Assembly: GCF_026239655.1 (NCBI RefSeq)
Contig: NZ_JAPIVO010000008.1
Coordinates: forward strand, 248,001-312,000
Source: Pedobacter sp. MR2016-24
GTDB taxonomy: Bacteria; Bacteroidota; Bacteroidia; Sphingobacteriales; Sphingobacteriaceae
Direction: 5' to 3'
Length of the DNA: 64,000 bases
The stretch's first letter is position 1, and each line of letters starts with the position of its first letter. A program made the position numbers and the translations under genes. Shown piece by piece: positions 59,842 through 64,000 of the stretch. Under the pieces are notes generated by a model. That model saw only the letters and a program-made list of their open reading frames with translations. It had not been told where the DNA came from and ran no database searches.

Positions 59842-61353
59842 TTAATAACCTGGATTTTGCACCAGTGCCTTATTCTGATTGATTAAGCTCTGATTGATAG
59901 GGAATAAAGTCTGGTTCACATTACTCATCCCGTTAATAGGTTGCATTACTTTTACTGCCCGTTTTGTTCTGACCAGATCAAACCAGCGCTTGCCTTCCCC
60001 TACCAGTTCAATCTGGCGTTCATTCAGTACATAATCCACCACCTGTTCCCTTGATGAAAAACTGCTTAGTGGCCTTGTGCTTGCGGCAACGCCTGCCCTT
60101 GTCCTCACCGTGGTCCTGATGATATCCAGTGCATCCTGCCATTTATCCAGCTGTGCTTTGGCTTCTGCCTGCATCAGCAATATATCTGTGAAACGGTATA
60201 CCGGATAGGCCATCTGGCAATTGACAAAATTCTGATAAGGCAGTGAAGTACCATTCGCGATGTATTTGTGCACCTGGTAAGTGGTTGTTCCGCCACCCGA
60301 AGGTGCCAGGTAATTTTCAAAGCGGTTATCACGCGGTGTAGCGGCATTTGCTGCGGTATAAATTGCCTGCAATTTAGGCGAAAGCACTACCGTAGAACCC
60401 TGACCTGAACCGCTGCCCAGCAGCAGCCAGATCAGGCTGTAATTACTAAGTCCTGCCTCCGACACATTCTGGTGGATCACGAAAATCATCTCATTCGTTG
60501 CCGGTCCATATTCATCTTTTGTAGGGTCATTGTCGTTTACCTTATTATTCAGATCCTCCACAAACTGCTTTTTCATGAGCGACATATCAGGCTGAAAATT
60601 GGTATAGGTGACATTCGAACGCAGTTTATCTATCGTTTTATCTGCACTATCATAATCTTCCAGCCACATATAAACATCCGCCTGAATGGCATAAATCGCG
60701 TTGCGTGACAGTCTTTTTCTTTCCAGATTGCCCGGGTTGATCAATTGCTCCGCCATTTTCAGATCTGCCAGGATATGATCCCTCAGCACAGTTTTCATAG
60801 CTGTCCTGGGTCTGAATTCACCCTTATCAATATTATCTATCGGATCAAGATAGACAGGCACATCCCCCCAAACCCTTACTGCATAAAAATAACTCAGCGC
60901 GCGCATAGCATAGGCCTGTGCCAGGTAATCATTTTTTAAAACTGCATCTGTAATATCAGCATCCGGAATATTTTTGATCGCGAAGTTCGCATTGCTGATC
61001 ACCTTATAAAGGGTATTCCAGTTGGCACTGACCAGGTCAGTTGTCAGCTGATTTAAAATCAGTTTTCCATTCTCTGTGGGCTGCTCACTGAACAGGACGA
61101 AGTTATCCGACCGCATTTCCCCCCAGGAGAAATAGTTTGCATTTAAGGCTATTCTGAAAGAAGAATACATTTCGGCAAGGCCAGCATTCACATCCCGCTG
61201 ACTTTTCCACATTTTATCTGCAGGGATCTCACTGATCGGATCCACTTCCAGGAATTTTTTGCAGGATGGCGTGATACTGCTCAATACCAGCAGGACCAGT
61301 AAACACATACTGTTCTTCCAGGAATTCATTTTCTTTATATGAGTTATTTTCAT
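59842..61353 (-). CDS. SusD/RagB family outer-membrane lipoprotein (second locus)
   Basis: 503 residues. Lipoprotein signal 'LLVLLVLSSITPSCKKFLEV'. SusD features: 'DPISEIPADKMWKSQRDVNA' at the start, 'LAQAYAMRALSYFYAVRVWG' (first TPR region), 'NAIYAIQADVYMWLEDYDSA' and the end motif 'VLNERQIELVGEGKRWFDLV'. It binds oligosaccharide above SusC. The start may also be the Met nine residues later. It lies 5 nt after the susC stop. Its sequence is well diverged from the SusD at 11237-12868, fitting a different substrate. Confidence 0.93.
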   Translation of the reverse strand: MKITHIKKMNSWKNSMCLLVLLVLSSITPSCKKFLEVDPISEIPADKMWKSQRDVNAGLAEMYSSFRIALNANYFSWGEMRSDNFVLFSEQPTENGKLILNQLTTDLVSANWNTLYKVISNANFAIKNIPDADITDAVLKNDYLAQAYAMRALSYFYAVRVWGDVPVYLDPIDNIDKGEFRPRTAMKTVLRDHILADLKMAEQLINPGNLERKRLSRNAIYAIQADVYMWLEDYDSADKTIDKLRSNVTYTNFQPDMSLMKKQFVEDLNNKVNDNDPTKDEYGPATNEMIFVIHQNVSEAGLSNYSLIWLLLGSGSGQGSTVVLSPKLQAIYTAANAATPRDNRFENYLAPSGGGTTTYQVHKYIANGTSLPYQNFVNCQMAYPVYRFTDILLMQAEAKAQLDKWQDALDIIRTTVRTRAGVAASTRPLSSFSSREQVVDYVLNERQIELVGEGKRWFDLVRTKRAVKVMQPINGMSNVNQTLFPINQSLINQNKALVQNPGY

Positions 61354-61358
61354 GACGA

Positions 61359-64000
61359 TTAAAAATTAACATTTAAGCCTAAACCAAACTCTCTTTTACG
61401 CGGATAACGGTTAATGTCCATTCCGATCCCCAGTGCACTATAAGAAGAGAACTCCGGATCATAACCTGAATAGCCCGTAAAAGTGAAGGCATTATTCACA
61501 TATCCATAGAGATTAATTCCTCTTAATTTTATTTTTGACACCCATTTTGCAGGGAGTAAATAGCTTAACCTGATATTGCGGATTTTTAAATAAGACGCGT
61601 CTTCCAGGTAATAGGAACTGACCGCACGTGCATTCTGAAAGCGATCAGAATAAGGGCGTGCATAATCAACCATATCCCCCTGCTGTATCCAGAAATTATG
61701 CTGAAAATCAAATGAGGGTACTGTAGACAGCCCATTCATACTGCCCTGAACCAGATTGTATTTCGCTGCATTGTATATTTCTCCGCCTATGGAGAAGTAG
61801 GAGGCAACAAATAAACTCCAGCTTTTATGGCGGATATTGAAATTGAATCCCCCCGTAAAATCCGGCTGGGCATTGCCCAGTACCATACGGTCTTTATCTG
61901 TAATGATACCATTTGCATCACCGTCTCCATTCTCCCAGTTCATATCGCCACCTCTGAAAGGCGTGCCATCAGGCAGTTTTTTCTGGTTGACCTGACCTGC
62001 ATAAGGTGCACCACCCAGGGTATAATTGCTGAGCAGGAATTTCCCGTTTGCATCTTTGATCATCTGTCCCGCAGCATCCATCTGGAAGACCGGTGTCAGT
62101 TGTTCCCAGTTACTGCTGAAGGCATTGGACTGGTCATACGCAAATATGCCCTGCGCCTTATAGCCATAGAAATCGCCAATAGGCTGTCCCTGGGAAATCC
62201 ACCAGGTATCATTGAAAAGATAAGGAATGCCCCCGGCAATTTCTTTAATGCGGTTGCTGTTGAAAGAAATATTGGCCCCCAGGTTCACCGTTGTGTTTTT
62301 GGTTTTGATAAGATCACCTGTCAGGCCTATCTCTAATCCTTTGTTGGTAATTGAACCGATATTTTTGCGGACCGTATTAAATCCCCATTCTTTTGGGATC
62401 TCATAAGCAGCCAGTAAGTTAGTCGTCACTTTATTGTATAAATCCACAGTCAGCTGAAACCTGCTTTTTGCAAAACTGACATCCAGTCCCACGTTCGACT
62501 GTGCCGTTTGTTCCCAGCCCAGGTTATCTACAGCAATCCTTGCTGCTGTAACCCCTGCTACCCCGTCGTAAATTCCACCAATGCCATAAGATAAAATGGA
62601 TTCATAATCCCCGATACTTTCATTACCCGTTACACCGTAACTTACTCTTAATTTGGCATCGTCTATTTTTAACTTTTTGGTCCACTGCATGAAAGCTCCA
62701 TCAGAAAAACGCCATGCGGCAGATGCTGAAGGGAAATAACCAATTCTTTTGTCTTTCGCAAACCTTGAAGAACCATCAGCCCTCATGTTTGCGGTGAACA
62801 AATAGCGCGATTTATAATTATACGTCACCCTTGAAAACAGCGAAGCCAGTGTATGTGCCGATGCCGTGGTTCCGGTTTTAGTGAGGTCGAAATTTGCAGC
62901 AAAGGCATTCTGCGTATAGATCGCATCAGTTGCCGAATTTCTTCCGCTATAACCATCAATTTCTGTGCGCCAGCTCTGTGCACTCACACCCAGCAGCGCA
63001 GTGAAATTATGCACGTTATTGATTGATTTACTGTAGTTCAGGTAATTTTCATTTAACCAGTTCCAGTTCATGGTGCTGGTATGTGAACCAAAGTTGTTCA
63101 GATAACCATCACTCAGCAGGGTTGGACGCATAAAATTATAGCGCACCAGTCCCAAAACCCCATTCACATTGGTCGTAAATTTCAGGTCTTTGGTAATCTT
63201 ATATTCTGCCATCTGGTAAAAGGAGGCATTGTAGATATCTGAAAAGTTAGTTTGCAGATTCAGCGCCAGGGGACTGCTCCCCCAGAGTGTTCCGATAATC
63301 GAATTATCGGGATAATACAAAGAAAGATTAGGCTTGCGCGACAACAGTGAGTTCAGGAAACCACCTTCGTCTATCCCCTTTTTCTTACCATAACTGACAT
63401 TGAACCTGGTTCCAAGCGTCAGCCTCGCGTTCGGAATATAGTCGGCATTTACTCTCGTTGTGATCCTGTCATAAGAAGTATTGGTGATAATTCCCTTTTC
63501 ACCGAGGTAACCACCCCCGATAAAATACTTCAGCTTTTCCGATCCGCCGCCAATACTGGCATCAATCTGATTTTTATGTGCCGGGTTAAAAGCGATATCC
63601 TGGTAATCGTTATCCGCATTCAGCAGAAAGTTAAGCGAATCTGCCATTTGCGCAGCCAGTACGTTTTGTACTGCGGCAGGTACCAGCAACTTCCCCTCTC
63701 CCTGAATATATCTAGACAATCCTTTTTGCATGTCCCGGTACTGGGCCGTGTTTAACTGCGGCACAGTATGGGTCAGCTCATTGATAGAATGCAGGTATCT
63801 TAACTCGATCACAGGTGCCCTGGAAGAACCTTTTTTAGTGGTGATGATGATTACACCATTTGCCGACCTGGAACCATAGATTGCTGCAGAAGCGGCATCT
63901 TTTAAAATTTCCATCGAGGCAATATCATAAGGATTGATCGCATCCACATTCGTTGTGGGTACACCGTCCACTACCCAAAGCGGGCCGATGCCATCGTTAT
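61359..64000 (-). CDS. SusC/RagA family TonB-dependent transporter (second locus, partial)
   Basis: The C-terminal 880 residues are seen; the gene runs off the right edge. The reading frame continues past the apparent GTG at 63971 ('[19 protein letters not shown]'), so that codon is not the start. The plug signature is present: '[20 protein letters not shown]' followed by '[13 protein letters not shown]', then the beta-barrel, ending in '[10 protein letters not shown]'. It imports oligosaccharides from the surface for this operon. The N-terminal regulatory domain, signal peptide and any upstream regulator lie beyond the window. Confidence 0.94.
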   Translation of the reverse strand, partial: NDGIGPLWVVDGVPTTNVDAINPYDIASMEILKDAASAAIYGSRSANGVIIITTKKGSSRAPVIELRYLHSINELTHTVPQLNTAQYRDMQKGLSRYIQGEGKLLVPAAVQNVLAAQMADSLNFLLNADNDYQDIAFNPAHKNQIDASIGGGSEKLKYFIGGGYLGEKGIITNTSYDRITTRVNADYIPNARLTLGTRFNVSYGKKKGIDEGGFLNSLLSRKPNLSLYYPDNSIIGTLWGSSPLALNLQTNFSDIYNASFYQMAEYKITKDLKFTTNVNGVLGLVRYNFMRPTLLSDGYLNNFGSHTSTMNWNWLNENYLNYSKSINNVHNFTALLGVSAQSWRTEIDGYSGRNSATDAIYTQNAFAANFDLTKTGTTASAHTLASLFSRVTYNYKSRYLFTANMRADGSSRFAKDKRIGYFPSASAAWRFSDGAFMQWTKKLKIDDAKLRVSYGVTGNESIGDYESILSYGIGGIYDGVAGVTAARIAVDNLGWEQTAQSNVGLDVSFAKSRFQLTVDLYNKVTTNLLAAYEIPKEWGFNTVRKNIGSITNKGLEIGLTGDLIKTKNTTVNLGANISFNSNRIKEIAGGIPYLFNDTWWISQGQPIGDFYGYKAQGIFAYDQSNAFSSNWEQLTPVFQMDAAGQMIKDANGKFLLSNYTLGGAPYAGQVNQKKLPDGTPFRGGDMNWENGDGDANGIITDKDRMVLGNAQPDFTGGFNFNIRHKSWSLFVASYFSIGGEIYNAAKYNLVQGSMNGLSTVPSFDFQHNFWIQQGDMVDYARPYSDRFQNARAVSSYYLEDASYLKIRNIRLSYLLPAKWVSKIKLRGINLYGYVNNAFTFTGYSGYDPEFSSYSALGIGMDINRYPRKREFGLGLNVNF

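Noticed and set aside
63971-63973. GTG as start of the last SusC gene
   Set aside because: The reading frame continues upstream with conserved plug-domain residues to the window edge, so this is an internal Val codon.
1-64000. tRNA, rRNA, CRISPR, insertion sequences, prophage, integrase, restriction or toxin-antitoxin genes
   Set aside because: None seen on reading both strands for typical protein motifs and repeats; tRNA genes cannot be excluded fully without a covariance search.

Overview
The window looks like a chromosomal segment of a Bacteroidota bacterium, most likely a Sphingobacteriaceae member close to Pedobacter. Supporting signs are two SusC/SusD pairs, a one-protein hybrid two-component regulator, TonB-dependent receptors with carboxypeptidase-like N-terminal domains, many signal peptides ending in A-Q, lipoproteins with CK/CS/CN after the lipobox, promoter elements of the Bacteroidota type (TAnnTTTG), and mostly weak Shine-Dalgarno sequences. 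I found no rRNA, tRNA, CRISPR array, insertion sequence or phage block.

Layout. 1-4.4 kb: the start of an unrecognised oxidoreductase-like gene, a PA2169/DUF2383 protein, an exported Hcp/TssD-like protein, a large MscS channel and a DUF3253 protein. 4.4-20.2 kb: a complete pectic beta-1,4-galactan utilisation locus (GH2, a clan-A-like glycosidase, GH53 endo-galactanase, SusE-like lipoprotein, SusD, SusC) with a divergent hybrid two-component regulator. A perfect 10-bp inverted repeat lies between susC and the regulator. 20.2-23.4 kb: a cluster of small regulatory and unknown genes: an XRE regulator, a possible 26-codon gene, two related small proteins of unknown family on either side of an ECF-like sigma factor with an apparent second region 4, an unknown 119-residue protein, and a stand-alone CheB domain. 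23.4-30.8 kb: membrane and stress functions (TerC, CPA1 antiporter, TspO-like protein, small acidic proteins) and a divergent TonB receptor / DtxR-family pair sharing a compact control region. 30.8-34.5 kb: a decayed LacI-family start, an M28 peptidase, a double palindrome, and an M20/GNAT pair resembling parts of the Bacteroidota arginine cluster. 34.6-38.1 kb: an L-fucose uptake and non-phosphorylative catabolism fragment (fuconolactonase, mutarotase, FucP) with a divergent AraC regulator. 38.1-40.1 kb: an ECF sigma factor with a membrane-anchored partner ending in a probable beta-barrel. 40.2-43.0 kb: a four-gene envelope operon (PF03640 lipoprotein, mono-haem cytochrome c lipoprotein, YceI, DUF5777 barrel). 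43.1-64.0 kb: one long minus-strand polysaccharide utilisation operon of at least 13 genes that runs off the right edge. It holds SusC, SusD, a fasciclin lipoprotein, an Ig-like lipoprotein, two secreted FAD oxidoreductases, a GH28-like enzyme, two different GH92 proteins, two SGNH acetylesterases, an unknown secreted protein and an MFS transporter.

How it works together. The first locus has a full set from surface capture through endo-cleavage to galactose release and sensing. The last locus suggests attack on an O-acetylated, alpha-linked (possibly mannose-containing) glycan, with an oxidative step that known loci of this kind do not explain. The strongest candidates for something undescribed are this last operon, the sigma-factor island at 20.2-23.4 kb, the cytochrome/YceI/DUF5777 operon, and the double palindrome at 32.6 kb.
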